DNA from: Cryobacterium breve
GTDB lineage: Bacteria; Actinomycetota; Actinomycetes; Actinomycetales; Microbacteriaceae
NCBI RefSeq assembly: GCF_027594785.1
Contig: NZ_CP075584.1
Span: forward strand, 372,001 to 436,000
Direction of reading: 5' to 3'
Length of the DNA stretch: 64,000 nt
Both the position numbers and the translations under genes were made by a program. Shown here piece by piece: positions 19,651 to 30,558 of this stretch; positions within the stretch are counted from its first letter, which is position 1, and every line of letters starts with the position of its first letter. Below the pieces are notes generated by a model. It saw nothing but the letters and a program-made list of their open reading frames with translations. It made no database searches and was not told the origin of the DNA.

Positions 19651-21252
19651 CTACGGGCGCGAAAAGTCCTCGGCCAGACGCAGCAAAGCGCGCACCGAAA
19701 TGCCGGTGGGACCCGCGTTCGTGAAGCCCCAGCCGCCTCCGGTGTTGTGCGCAGGTCCGGCGATGTCCAGGTGCGCCCAGGGGATCGTCACGGCGTCGTC
19801 CCCTGTCCCGCGGGTGCCGATGAATTCGCGCAGGAAGACGGCGGCGAGGAGCATTCCGCCGGCGCTCGAGCCCATCTTGGCGTTCGCGATGTCCGCGACG
19901 TCGGAGTTCAGCGTGGCACGGAGCTCGTCGGGGAGTGGCATCGCCCAGAGCTGTTCGCCGACACCGGTGCCTGCTGCCAGCACCCGGGCGACGAGCGCGT
20001 CCTCGCCCATCACGCCGTAGTAACGGTTTCCGAGAGCGGTGATGGCCGCGCCCGTGAGGGTGGCGACATCGATGATCGCGTCGGGTTCTTCCTCTCCTGC
20101 TGCGACAAGCCCGTCGGCGAGGACGAGCCGTCCCTCGGCATCCGTGTTCAGCACTTCGACCGTGCGACCGCCGCGGATGCGAAGAACGTCATTCGGGCGG
20201 ATCGCGTTGCCGGAGGGCATGTTCTCCGCGATGCAGAGCCAGGCGGTGATGCGCACGTCGAGGGACAGTCTGGCCGCGGCGAGCACGACCGCGAGAACCG
20301 TTGCCGCGCCGGTCATGTCGTACTTCATGCCGACCATGGAGCCGGCCGGCTTGAGGGAGAGTCCGCCTGTGTCGAAGGTGATGCCCTTGCCAACGAGCGC
20401 GATATGACGGGTTGCCGTCTCAGGGGCATAGCTGACCTTGACCAGGCGCGGCGGCCGGGTGGAACCCTGCCCGACGCCGGCAATGCCGCCGAAACCGTCG
20501 GCGGCGAGTTCGGCCTCGTCCCAGACCCTCACCGTGACGGGCAGGTCCGCGGCGGCGGCGACCGCCCGGTTGGCGAGCGCCTCGGGGTACAGATCGGATG
20601 CGGGCATGTTCACGAGGTCCTTGACGAGGGCGACGGCCTCCGAGACGACGATGGCGTGGGCGAGGGAGTCCGTTCCGTCGAGCGCGCTGTGCACGGTGAC
20701 GCGGCCGGCGGGAAGCCGGGTCCCCGCGAGGGAGGACTGGCGGTACTCCGTGTACGAATAGGTGCCGAGCGCGGCGCCCTCGACGACGGCGGTGAGTTCC
20801 GCGCCGGTCGTCAGCGGGAATGCGAAGGCGACGCTCTCGACGCCGGTCAGCTGGCGGACGGCGGAACCGGCGGCCGCGCGCAACGCGTCGACGTCGGCAT
20901 CCTTGCCGAGCCCGACGATCGCGATCGTGCGCGCGCCGCCGACGGATGCCGGGATGCGGACCACCTGGTCGCGCGCGCCCGTGACGCCGAGGTCGGCGAG
21001 AACGGTCGACAGGGCCGAGAACGCCGGGTCGGCGAAGAGCACGGCGGAGTCTGCGGATTGGAGCGCGCCCACGATGAGGACGTCGGCGGTTGATTCGATG
21101 GCGGGTTGTGCGGACACGGAGAGAACGGGAGCGGTCATCCTCCGATGGTACTGGCCGCCCCTGTGCGCCGGTGCGGCCTGTGCGGCCTGTGCGGCCTGTG
21201 CGGCCTGTGCGGACTGCGCGGCTGCCGCACCGTGTGCGGGCTGTTCGCTCAC
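19651..21252 (-). CDS. pepA: Leucyl aminopeptidase, M17
   Basis: Dizinc or dimanganese aminopeptidase that trims N-terminal residues in the cytoplasm. The catalytic domain has VGKGITFDTGG (metal Lys/Asp), MKYDMTGAA and the M17 signature NTDAEGRL near its middle. Two starts are possible. ATG at 21138 (MTAPVLSVSA) gives 495 residues, the usual length, but its GGAGG abuts the ATG with no spacing. GTG at 21252 has CGGAG at a normal distance and adds 38 residues carrying a tandem Ala-Gln-Ala repeat. I list the longer form and am unsure of the start. Confidence 0.88.
   Translation of the reverse strand: MSEQPAHGAAAAQSAQAAQAAQAAQAAPAHRGGQYHRRMTAPVLSVSAQPAIESTADVLIVGALQSADSAVLFADPAFSALSTVLADLGVTGARDQVVRIPASVGGARTIAIVGLGKDADVDALRAAAGSAVRQLTGVESVAFAFPLTTGAELTAVVEGAALGTYSYTEYRQSSLAGTRLPAGRVTVHSALDGTDSLAHAIVVSEAVALVKDLVNMPASDLYPEALANRAVAAAADLPVTVRVWDEAELAADGFGGIAGVGQGSTRPPRLVKVSYAPETATRHIALVGKGITFDTGGLSLKPAGSMVGMKYDMTGAATVLAVVLAAARLSLDVRITAWLCIAENMPSGNAIRPNDVLRIRGGRTVEVLNTDAEGRLVLADGLVAAGEEEPDAIIDVATLTGAAITALGNRYYGVMGEDALVARVLAAGTGVGEQLWAMPLPDELRATLNSDVADIANAKMGSSAGGMLLAAVFLREFIGTRGTGDDAVTIPWAHLDIAGPAHNTGGGWGFTNAGPTGISVRALLRLAEDFSRP
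21172..21216. repeat. 9-bp tandem repeat (TGCGGCCTG) near the pepA start
   Basis: Four perfect copies of TGCGGCCTG (21172-21207) are followed by one copy with a single change. On the minus strand they encode Gln-Ala-Ala repeats in the possible N-terminal extension of PepA. Copy number may vary by slippage. Confidence 0.85.
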
Positions 21253-21314
21253 GGCACTACTCCGGGTGCCGCGGATTCCCACCCGGCCGCGATACGCAGC
21301 CTAGAGTTAACGGC

Positions 21315-22238
21315 ATGCGCGATCCTGGTGACATCTACGAGCTGACGGCCGAGGCGGCATCCGTGCCAGAGGGCCTGAACCTCGTCGCGGGCCTGACCGG
21401 GTTCGCGGACGCCGGGGGAGCGGTGGCGCAATTCACCGAGTACCTCCTCGGAAACCTGACCCACACGATGATCGCGTCCTTCGACGCGGACGTCCTTCTC
21501 GATTACCGGGCCAGGCGCCCGATCATCTACTTCGATCGCGACCACCTCACCGGCTACCAGCCGCCGATGCTGCGGCTCTACCTCGCGCACGACGAGATCG
21601 GCCAGCCGTTCCTGCTGCTGTCCGGCTTCGAACCTGACTTCCGCTGGGAGCAGTTCACCGCCGCCGTTCTCGAGATCGACAGGCGATTCCGCGTCGCGGC
21701 GACGACGTGGGTGCACGCGATCCCGATGCCCGTTCCGCACACCCGCCCGATCGGTGTGACCGTGAGCGGCACCCGCTCTGACCTGATCGAGAGCATGTCG
21801 GTCTGGCGTCCGCACACCCAGGTTCCGTCCAACGTCCTCCACCTCGTGGAGTTGCGCCTGCACGAGAGCGGCGCCGCGGTCGCCGGGTTCGTCCTGCTCG
21901 TGCCGCACTACCTCGCGGACACGGAATTCCCGGCTGCGGCACTGTCCGCCCTCGAGAGCACGAGTGCGGCAACCGGCCTGATCTTCCCGACCGACCAGCT
22001 GCGCGAGCAGAATCGCGAGTTCATCAATCGGATCGACGAACAGGTGCGGGAGAACCCGGAACTCGCGAAGCTCGTCGGAACCCTCGAGGAACGCTACGAC
22101 ACGTACATGGAAGGCAGCAGCGTTCGGTCACCCCTGACCGATGAGGACGGCGAACTTCCCAGCGCCGACGAAACCGCCGCAGAACTCGAGAATTTCCTCG
22201 CGGCCCGCCGCAGCCGCGACGACGGCACCGTCGCCTGA
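21315..22238 (+). CDS. PAC2 family protein
   Basis: A 307-residue protein of the PAC2 (proteasome assembly chaperone-like) family, common in actinobacteria and without a firm function. It shows LVAGLTGFADAGGAVAQFTEYLL near the N terminus, LLDYRARRPIIYFD, LLSGFEPDFRWEQF, and the conserved HYLADTEFPAAALSALE region. The C-terminal 60 residues form a charged helical tail. The ATG at 21315 is chosen because the family domain starts right after it. It is divergent from pepA. Confidence 0.88.
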   Translation: MRDPGDIYELTAEAASVPEGLNLVAGLTGFADAGGAVAQFTEYLLGNLTHTMIASFDADVLLDYRARRPIIYFDRDHLTGYQPPMLRLYLAHDEIGQPFLLLSGFEPDFRWEQFTAAVLEIDRRFRVAATTWVHAIPMPVPHTRPIGVTVSGTRSDLIESMSVWRPHTQVPSNVLHLVELRLHESGAAVAGFVLLVPHYLADTEFPAAALSALESTSAATGLIFPTDQLREQNREFINRIDEQVRENPELAKLVGTLEERYDTYMEGSSVRSPLTDEDGELPSADETAAELENFLAARRSRDDGTVA

Positions 22239-22274
22239 GCCGGCCACCCACCCGGACCGGATAGATTGGGAGCA

Positions 22275-23607
22275 ATGAACTCCCGTCGCTCCTGGCTCAT
22301 CTTCTCCATCGGGTCTTTCGCGTACCTATCGGCAGTCCTGCAGCGCACGTCGCTCGGCGTCGCCGGTGTCGCGGCGTCTGAGCGCTTCGGCGGCACCGCC
22401 GCGCTGCTCTCCAGCCTCGCCGTCGTGCAGCTCGTGGTCTACGCCGCGGCCCAGGTTCCCGTCGGGGTGCTCATCGACCGGTTCGGACCGAGGATCCTCG
22501 TGATCGTCGGGACAACGCTCATGATCGGCGGCCAGGTCACCCTCGCGTTCTCGACCGATATCACCGCCGCCGTCGCCGGCCGGATGCTCGTCGGTGCGGG
22601 AGACGCCGCGATCTTCATCTCCATGATCCGCCTGATCGGATCCTGGTTCGACGGCCCGCTTGTGCCCCAGGCTCTCACAGTGGCTCGGCAACATCGGCCA
22701 GCTCGGCCAGGTCCTCTCCGCGGTTCCGCTCGCCTGGGTGTTGCACAGCTTCGGCTGGACGCCCGCGTTCCTGTCCGCGGCCTCCGTCGCCGTGGTCGCC
22801 CTCGTCGTCGTGATCGCCGTGATCGAGGACCGGCCGGAGGGATCGACGGACGAGGCTCGGCCGACGAGCCTGCGAGAGGCGCTCGTTTTGCTCAAGAAGA
22901 GCTTCCGCAGGCCGGGAACGCAGCTCGGCTTCTGGTCGCACTACGTGACGCAGTCGCCGGGAACCGTCTTCAGCATGCTCTGGGGCTTCCCCTTCATGGT
23001 GTACGGCCTGGGCTACGACCCCGGGCTTGCCGCTTCGATGCTCATGGTGCTCGTCGCGGCCGGGATGGTGTTCGGTCCGGTTCTGGGCATCCTCACCGCC
23101 CGGTTCCCGCAGCGCCGCAGCAACATCGTGCTCGCCGTCGTCATCCTGATGGCGGCGGCCTGGACCGTCGTCCTCGCCTGGCCGGGAACCCCGCCGTTCT
23201 GGCTCATCGTCGTGCTCCTCGTCACCCTCGGCATCGGCGGGCCCGGCTCCCTGATCGGATTCGACTTCGCACGCAGCTTCAATCCGAAACGCAGCCACGG
23301 CTCGGCCAACGGCGTCGTGAATGTCGGCGGCTTCACGGCGAGTTTCGTGATGGTGTACCTGATCGGAGTCCTGCTCGACCTGCAGAACGGCTGGCGGGTC
23401 GCCGGGGGAGCACCGAGCAACCTGTACTCCCTGGAATCCTTCCGGGTGGCCTTCCTCATTCAGTTCCTGGTCGTCGGGATCGGCGTCGTGTTCCTGCTCC
23501 GTGCCCGGCGCCGCACCCGGTTCCTGTTGTCCCGCGACGAGGGCGTCGAAGTGGCGCCGCTCTGGATCGCCGCCGCCCGGGCCCTGCGGCGCCCGCGTTC
23601 GCGTTGA
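22275..23607 (+). CDS. MFS transporter (one AGCT insertion)
   Basis: A 12-helix major facilitator carrier, about 443 residues after correction. Helix 1 (SWLIFSIGSFAYLSAVLQRTSLGVAG) and the loop 2-3 signature (VLIDRFGPRILVIVG) are typical of the sugar-phosphate/anion and nitrate-like branch; substrate unknown. The frame breaks at 22670/22671, where CAGGCTC stands for CAGCTC; after removal the text reads VPQLSQWLGNIGQLGQVLSAVPL, a normal helix 5. It lies 36 bases after the PAC2 gene in the same direction. Confidence 0.88.
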
Positions 23608-23637
23608 GCGTGTCCGAGAGGCCGCGCACTGGCTCGG

Positions 23638-23667
23638 TATATACACAAAGCATGCAATAATTGTCAA
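23638..23667 (-). promoter_or_regulatory. Consensus-like promoter on the minus strand, antisense to the MFS gene 3' end
   Basis: On the minus strand TTGACA (23667-23662) is followed after 18 bases by TATATA (23643-23638), in an AT-rich island between the MFS gene and sigA. It points into the 3' end of the MFS gene, where no minus-strand gene is credible, so it may drive an antisense or small RNA. Confidence 0.45.
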
Positions 23668-23725
23668 TAGGGCCCGTTCTGGTCCTGGGTGCACCGTTAC
23701 CAGTTGATGGTGCGCGGCCCGGGAC

Positions 23726-23754
23726 TTGACATGGGTCCTAGTACTGCCCAAAAT
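23726..23754 (+). promoter_or_regulatory. Putative sigA promoter
   Basis: TTGACA at 23726-23731 and CAAAAT at 23749-23754 are separated by 17 bases, about 100 bases before the sigma factor start. Confidence 0.5.
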
Positions 23755-23853
23755 TCATATCTGCCCGGCTTGGCGCACGAACCGTTTCCCCCGGTTCACC
23801 GCACCGGCGGGCAGCGCCGCCGGTGCACACCCGACGGCATGAGAGGTGTTCGA

Positions 23854-25221
<1,368 letters not shown>

Positions 25222-25227
25222 AATCCC

Positions 25228-26491
25228 GTGCGCTATGCACCGGCGATCCTGGTCGGCCGAACTGTGCGGGTCCTCGCGCGCTGGCGAAAGCCGGGCGGGG
25301 GGATCCGCCGTTCCCGGCCTCGTCGTCAACAAGATCGCTCCGGGGTTCCTCGCGAGCGTTCTGAACGGTTTTCCAGACGGTCTCGTCATCGTGTCCGGAT
25401 CGAGCGGCAAGTCCACGACCACCAAGATGCTCGTCGCGGCTCTGCGCGCGCACGGCGTCGCAGTGTTCACCAATCAGTCGACCGCGAACATCAGCCAGGG
25501 ACTCACCTCGGCCCTGCTCGAGGAGGTCAGCCTGTCCGGCCGGATCCACGGCGACATGGCCGTGCTCGAGATGGATGAGGGCCATGGTGCACTCATCTCG
25601 GCGACGCTCAACCCCCGGGTCGTCGCTCTCACGAACGTCATGGTCGACCAGATCGACCGTTTCCACGACTCCGACATGGTCGTGGCCATGCTCGCCAGGA
25701 TCGCGAACCGTGCGAGTGGGACGGTCGTCATCAACGCAGACGACGCATCCCTCACGGGACTGGCCGAACGACTCGACGGGCCGGCCGTCATCGCCCGCTA
25801 CGGGGTGACTGCCGAGGTCCTCGCGGAGAACCCGCGCGGCCTGGGCTACAGCCTGACCGCGTCAGAGCGGATGCCGGCCGCAGGCGGGGTCCTGCTCACG
25901 AGCGTTTCCGGGCGCTCGGCTTCGGTGCTTCTCGAGGGCGCGAGCTTCGATCTCGAACTGCCCGCCCGCGGCGTCCACTACGCCGTGGACGCACTCACGG
26001 CCATTGCGGCCGCCCGGGCCGCGCTCGGGGACCGCTTCGACGCGGCAACGGCCTGTTCCGCCGTTTCCACGATCCCTCCCGTCTTCGGCAGGGGTGAGAT
26101 CGTCACCGTCCGAGGCCACCGGGTCGAGTTCGTGCTCGTGCAGAACCCGGCGAGCTTCCAGCTCAACGTCGACAGCCTTGAGCCCGGCCTCGACCAGGTC
26201 CTCGTCGCCATCGGGTCCGATGTCCGCGATCCCTCGTACTTCTGGCCGGTGGATACGTCCGCGCTGGGTCGGGTGTTGATCGCGTCTGGTTCGAAAGCCC
26301 ACGATATCGCGCTGCAACTCGCTTACGACGGGGTGATCGTGGACCGGATCGAACCTGACCTCGGCCGCGCGCTCGACGACTTCCTCGCCTTGCCCGATCC
26401 GGTGCACGGCATCAAGACCATCATCTTTTCGGCGGACTCGATGCGGCGCACCCGCGCACACCTCGGCCTCGCCTCGAACCGGGAGGGTTGA
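25228..26491 (+). CDS. murT: MurT-like Mur-ligase-family protein lacking the zinc ribbon (homopolymer frameshift)
   Basis: MurT activates the alpha-carboxyl of D-Glu in lipid II with ATP; with GatD it makes D-isoGln. The 420-residue restored protein has the Mur P-loop SGSSGKSTTTKML, the TNQSTANISQGL and LEMDEGHG segments, and the C-terminal DUF1727 domain (LVQNPASFQLNVDSLE, RDPSYFWPVD). The G run at 25297-25302 is one base too long; removing one G joins GTG 25228 (MRYAPAILVGRTVRVLARW) to the rest. The four zinc-ribbon cysteines of classical MurT are absent; I find only one Cys in the protein. It is 3 bases upstream of gatD. Confidence 0.87.
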
Positions 26492-26494
26492 TCC

Positions 26495-27223
26495 ATGCGC
26501 GCACTCACGATCCTGTCCGTTCTTCCCGAACTTCTCGACACCAACGGGGACGCCGCCAATGCCCGGGTGCTCGCACAACGCGCCCGCTGGGCCGGTTTTG
26601 AGGCGACCATCGTGCCGGTCAGGTCCCTCGACGACCTCCCGAGCAAGGTCGACGCGATCGTGATCGGTTCCGGCAACGACTCCGACCTCCTCGAGGCCCG
26701 GGATCTGCTCGCACCGCTGGTCAATGCGTTGCGCGCCTGGACCACGGCTGGCGTCCCCGTGCTCGCGGTCGGAACCGGCTGGGAACTACTGAGCTGGGGA
26801 ATCGAGCTCCCAGACGGTACCGTCGTCGAAGGTCTCGGCCTCGTGGCCGGGCGCGCGGTCCCGCTTGCGGTGCGCGCGACGGACGACCTTGTCGTCGAAT
26901 CCCCGTTCGGCCGGCTCGTGGGCTTCGAGAACCACGCCCGCAGTTACGTCGGCGCTGAGGCATCCGTTCTCGGCCGGGTGCTCAGCGGGATGGGCAACGG
27001 GGCGAAGACGGAGGGCCTCCGGATGGGGAGCTTCCTCGGCACCCACCTGCACGGCCCGGTCCTGGCCCGCAATCCTGGTCTGGCCGACCACATCCTCTCC
27101 GCAGCCGTGACGCGGGCGGGGGGCGTGTACGTGCGCTCGGAGCGCGCGGCGGACGTCGATGCGATCGCGGAGGCGGCGACCGACGTCGTGGTCTCCGCCC
27201 TGAGCCTCACCGCCGATTCCTAG
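26495..27223 (+). CDS. gatD: GatD-like class-I amidotransferase missing the catalytic Cys
   Basis: Partner of MurT; classical GatD hydrolyses glutamine to feed ammonia to the ligase. The 242-residue protein has the GATase fold: DTNGDAANARVLAQRARWAG at the N terminus, the nucleophile-elbow region VLAVGTGWELL around residues 90-99, GFENHARSY, and THLHGP around residues 183-188, which holds the His expected in the triad. The elbow, normally A-x-C-G-G-Y-Q, here reads V-G-T-G-W-E with no Cys. Glutaminase activity is therefore not expected. The pair is intact and adjacent, so it is probably functional in another way. Confidence 0.85.
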   Translation: MRALTILSVLPELLDTNGDAANARVLAQRARWAGFEATIVPVRSLDDLPSKVDAIVIGSGNDSDLLEARDLLAPLVNALRAWTTAGVPVLAVGTGWELLSWGIELPDGTVVEGLGLVAGRAVPLAVRATDDLVVESPFGRLVGFENHARSYVGAEASVLGRVLSGMGNGAKTEGLRMGSFLGTHLHGPVLARNPGLADHILSAAVTRAGGVYVRSERAADVDAIAEAATDVVVSALSLTADS

Positions 27224-27242
27224 CGGGCACGCGGGCACACAA

Positions 27243-27282
27243 AAACGGCGCCGCCGCGACCACTGTCGCAACGACGCCGTTT
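27243..27282. terminator. Hairpin terminator after the murT/gatD pair
   Basis: An AAACGGCG arm (27243-27250) pairs with CGCCGTTT (27275-27282), with a further inner GCGAC/GTCGC pairing. It lies between convergent genes. Confidence 0.6.
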
Positions 27283-27302
27283 CGGGTCGTACTGCGGTCT
27301 CG

Positions 27303-27536
27303 CTACGAGCGCTGGTCTTCGAGGAGCCTGCTGGACTCGTCGTGCCAGCTGTCTGCGATGGCGGAGAGCTTTTCCTGGTGCTTCCGGCCGTGGTGGGCGC
27401 AGAACATCAGTTCGCTGTTGTTGACGCTGACGCGAATGTACGCCTGCGCGCCACACGCGTCACACCTGTCGGCGGCCGTGAGTTGGTGAGTGGCGCTCTG
27501 GTTGTCGATGGCACCATGTGCTGCGATCTGGGACAT
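27303..27536 (-). CDS. Small zinc-ribbon-like protein, DUF7455 type
   Basis: A 77-residue protein of unknown function, found widely in actinobacteria. LTAADRCDACGAQAYIRV and LMFCAHHGRKH give a likely CxxC...CxxH metal site; the C terminus is a charged helix. ATG at 27536 has a strong GGAGGAGG ribosome-binding site 7 bases upstream, which settles the start. Neighbouring genes give no clue to function. Confidence 0.8.
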   Translation of the reverse strand: MSQIAAHGAIDNQSATHQLTAADRCDACGAQAYIRVSVNNSELMFCAHHGRKHQEKLSAIADSWHDESSRLLEDQRS

Positions 27537-27656
27537 TCTTTTCCTCCTCCAGACTGATACCAAGCGATACCAATTGAACTAGGTCCTATCCAAACACGGC
27601 CGCGCCCCGATCGGGAGTCGATTCGGTTACATTTCGCTTACCGCGTAGCGGATTGC

Positions 27657-29112
27657 TCACTGCAGTGACGAGGTGAGTCTCGCGAGGCTGTCACCGACCT
27701 TCTGGGCGACAGGCCGGGCGAGCCAGTCGGCCAGGTCGAGCCTGACGCTGTTCGCCCGGTAGTCGTCCTCGACCAGTCGCATGCTGTCGGTGAAGTCCCG
27801 TCCGTGCACGAGTACCGAGATCTCCATGTTGAGACTGAATGAGCGGATGTCCATGTTGCTGGATCCGATCACGGCGATGTCATCGTCGATGGTGAAATGC
27901 TTGGCGTGCAGCACCGTCGGGGCTCGGTAGAGGTAGATCGAGACGCCTGCGCGAAGCAGCGCCTCGTAGTATGACCGCTGGGCGTGGTAGACGAGGGCCT
28001 GGTCGCCGATGGCGGAGACGAACAGCTCGACGTCGAGGCCACGGGAGGCCGCGGTGATGATCGCAAGGAGGGTCGACTCCTCCGGCACGAAATACGGGCT
28101 CGTGATGCTCACGCGGCGTTCGGCCTTGTGGATCAGGAGGGCATACAGCTTGAGGTTGTTGTCGTTCTCGAAACTCGGCCCGCTCGGGACGACCTGCGCA
28201 TCCAGGTACTCCGTGCGGGAGTCGACGAGCACCGGGGTCGTGTCGAGGGGAAGAAGGACATCTGTCTCGCTGTACCAGTCGGTGACGAAGACGGCGTCGA
28301 GTTCACGGACGACGGGACCGTCGAGTCGCACCATCAGCTCATGCCAGCGCAGGCCTCGCGCGAGGTTCTTCTTCTTCAGGTAGGTCGGGTCGATCAGGTT
28401 CTGCGAACCGGTGAACCCGATCCGACCGTCGACGACGACGAGTTTGCGGTGGTTGCGCAGGTCTGGTCGCTGCCACTGCCCCTGGAACGGCCGGAGCGGG
28501 AGCATGGCGTGCCATTCGGCGCCCATGTCCGACAGGGCGGCGAGCGTCTCCGCGCGCCGGGGCAGGAGGAACCCGGACAGGTGGTCGGAGAGCACCCGGA
28601 CGGCGACGCCTCGCGCGGTCGCGCGGCGCAGTGCGTCGAAGAACGGCTCCGTCACGCTGTCGAGCACCAGGATGTAGAACTGGACGTGCACGTACTCCGT
28701 CGCCGTGTCGACGGCCGCCGTCATGGCCGCGAGGGAGCCTTCGTATTCCGGGAGCAGTTCGGCCCGGTTGCCGCCGACCATGGGGAGCGCCCCCAGGTTG
28801 AGGTTCAGCGAGACCGCGGACGGGAACCACTGCGGCCACTGGTCGCGGTGGCTGACCTGATGGAAGCCTTCCGTCCGGGAGAGGATGAGCTCGTTGACCT
28901 CGCGTTGCTTCTCCCGACGGCGTGCGGGGAGCCGCCCGAACCCCACGAGCAGGAAGGCGATGGCTCCGAGGTAGGGGATGAAGACGATCGTGAGCACCCA
29001 GGCGATCGCGCTCGAGGGGGTTCGATTTGCCGACACCAGCACGGTCGCCGTGGAAGCCGACGATGACGTGCACGAGGATCAGGACGAGGGTGATGGTTTC
29101 GAAATCCTGCAT
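27657..29112 (-). CDS. cls: Cardiolipin synthase, PLD family (frameshift near 5' end)
   Basis: Joins two phosphatidylglycerols to cardiolipin at the inner membrane. The restored 484-residue protein has two N-terminal helices (FETITLVLILVHVIVGF and AIAWVLTIVFIPYLGAIAFLLVGF) and two HKD motifs: NHRKLVVVDGRIGFTGSQN and HAKHFTIDDDIAVIGSSNMD. ATG 29112 and the downstream frame are offset by one base. The plus strand reads GTGGAAGCC at 29052/29053 where GTGAAGCC would give GFTATVLVSANRTP and restore the frame. A GTG at 29042 could start a shorter form, but would lose helix 1. Confidence 0.88.
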
Positions 29113-29122
29113 AGCGGGCGCC

Positions 29123-30194
29123 TCAGCGGGTGTTCTGGGCCGGCACGACGACCTTCTTCATGATCAGGAGGACGGAGGCGGTCGTCGGGCAGGCGATGAG
29201 AGCTCCGAGTAGTCCGAGCAGTGTGCCACCGACGAGCGCGCCGATCAACACCAGCGACCCGGGAATGCTGATCGCCTTGCCGACGATCCGCGGCGTCATG
29301 ACGTAGGACTCGATCTGCACGTAGACCAGCATCACGACCAGCACGACGACCGCCGTAGACGGGGAGCCTGAAGAGCGCGACGGCCGTCACGATGACGGTG
29401 TTGATCACGGGACCGACAAGCGGGATCAGGGTGATCGGGAAGGCGAGGGCGGCCAGGACGGGTGCGAACGGCACTCCGCAGGCCGTGAGAAGAATGAAGG
29501 TGAAGACGGCGTTCATTGCTGCGAGGATCACCATTCCGCCGAGGTACTTGCCGACAGAGGCGGCGATCGTTTCGGAGAGCTCGATGAAACCGGCACGTTT
29601 GCTCTTCGGGATCAGGGAGTACACGCCTTCCTTGATCGTCTCGAGGCTCGACACGAAATAGAGCGTCAGCACGACGACGAAGATTGTGCCCGCCGTTCCG
29701 TTCAGAATGCCTGCCCCGACCCTGAGGGCGCCTCCTCCGACGAAAAGCCAGACGGTGGGGTCCCCGGTCGCCGCGATGAGCCAGTCGAGAGCCGGGGTGA
29801 GTGCCCCGCCGAATGCGGCGTTGACCGAAACGAACCAGTCCTGGTGCTCGACCTGATCGAGTCCCTTCGGCAGGTACGCGGCGAGCTGGCCGGCCTGGGT
29901 GACCAGGATCGGCACGATCAGCCACGCCAGCAACCCGATGACCAGGACGAACGCCCCGAGGACGGTGAGCACGGCCCCGGTGCGGGAGAACCCCCGGCCC
30001 TCGAGGCGTTGAACGACGGGGTAGAGCCCCAGGCAGATGAAGAGCGCGAGGAAGATCAGCGTGATCGCGGTGCTGAGCGAGATCACCGCCGAACCGAGAA
30101 GGAGGGCGAGGAGTACGCCGAGCGTGGCGATGAACCCGGTCTTGAACGGGCCTCCCGAGAGGAGCCTGGTGTCGTTCACCCTGCCGAATGTCAT
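29123..30194 (-). CDS. AI-2E family transporter (one AGCT insertion)
   Basis: A polytopic membrane protein of the AI-2E exporter family (about 356 residues after correction); members export autoinducer-2 or act as sodium/proton antiporters, and the role here is unknown. N-terminal helices (TLGVLLALLLGSAVISLSTAITLIFLALF) are followed by a soluble insert and the C-terminal membrane half with FPITLIPLVGPVINT and the signature YVMTPRIVGKAISI. The break is at 29367/29368 (GAGCCTG). Correction gives ALFSSPSTAVVVLVVML, which matches the family SPWTA segment. It overlaps no neighbour and follows the SHOCT gene by 7 bases. Confidence 0.85.
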
Positions 30195-30201
30195 GCGCGG
30201 T

Positions 30202-30504
30202 TCAAGCGATCGTCTGGGCCTTGAGGAGGGCGAATTCCGCGTCGGTGAGGGCACCGGATGCGTGCAGTGCCGCGAGGCGCTCGATCTTGCTGATGATGTC
30301 CTCCCGGGGCGTCGCGACCGGGACCGCGACGGGTACCGCCGCAGCAACGGGTGCCGCGACGGCCGGGGCTGCTGCGGTAGCGGCCGCCTGTTTGCGGGCT
30401 GCGGAGCCGTGAACGGCATTGCTCGTTGCGGTTGCTGTCCCGACGATGACGGCAGTGCGTCCCGCACTTGCCGCGAGTCCGCGTGAACGTCGTCCGAATG
30501 CCAT
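30202..30504 (-). CDS. Small SHOCT-domain protein
   Basis: A 100-residue protein with a basic N terminus, an Ala/Val/Pro-rich middle and a C-terminal SHOCT helix pair (ISKIERLAALHASGALTDAEFALLKAQ), a short oligomerisation domain often found at protein C termini. ATG 30504 has GAGAGGAA upstream. It sits between a permease and the AI-2E transporter gene, all on one strand. Confidence 0.8.
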   Translation of the reverse strand: MAFGRRSRGLAASAGRTAVIVGTATATSNAVHGSAARKQAAATAAAPAVAAPVAAAVPVAVPVATPREDIISKIERLAALHASGALTDAEFALLKAQTIA

Positions 30505-30558
30505 GGTGTTCCTCTCGAGTGGTTCAACTGGGTGGTGTCGGTGGTGGAGCGGGTCAGG

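Noticed and set aside
21172-21216. CRISPR-like array
   Set aside because: The units are 9 bases, contiguous and without spacers, so it is a simple tandem repeat.
29042-29112. GTG 29042 as the genuine start of cls
   Set aside because: The upstream frame encodes the expected first membrane helix and a proper ATG; a single-base correction joins them, as in the other broken genes.
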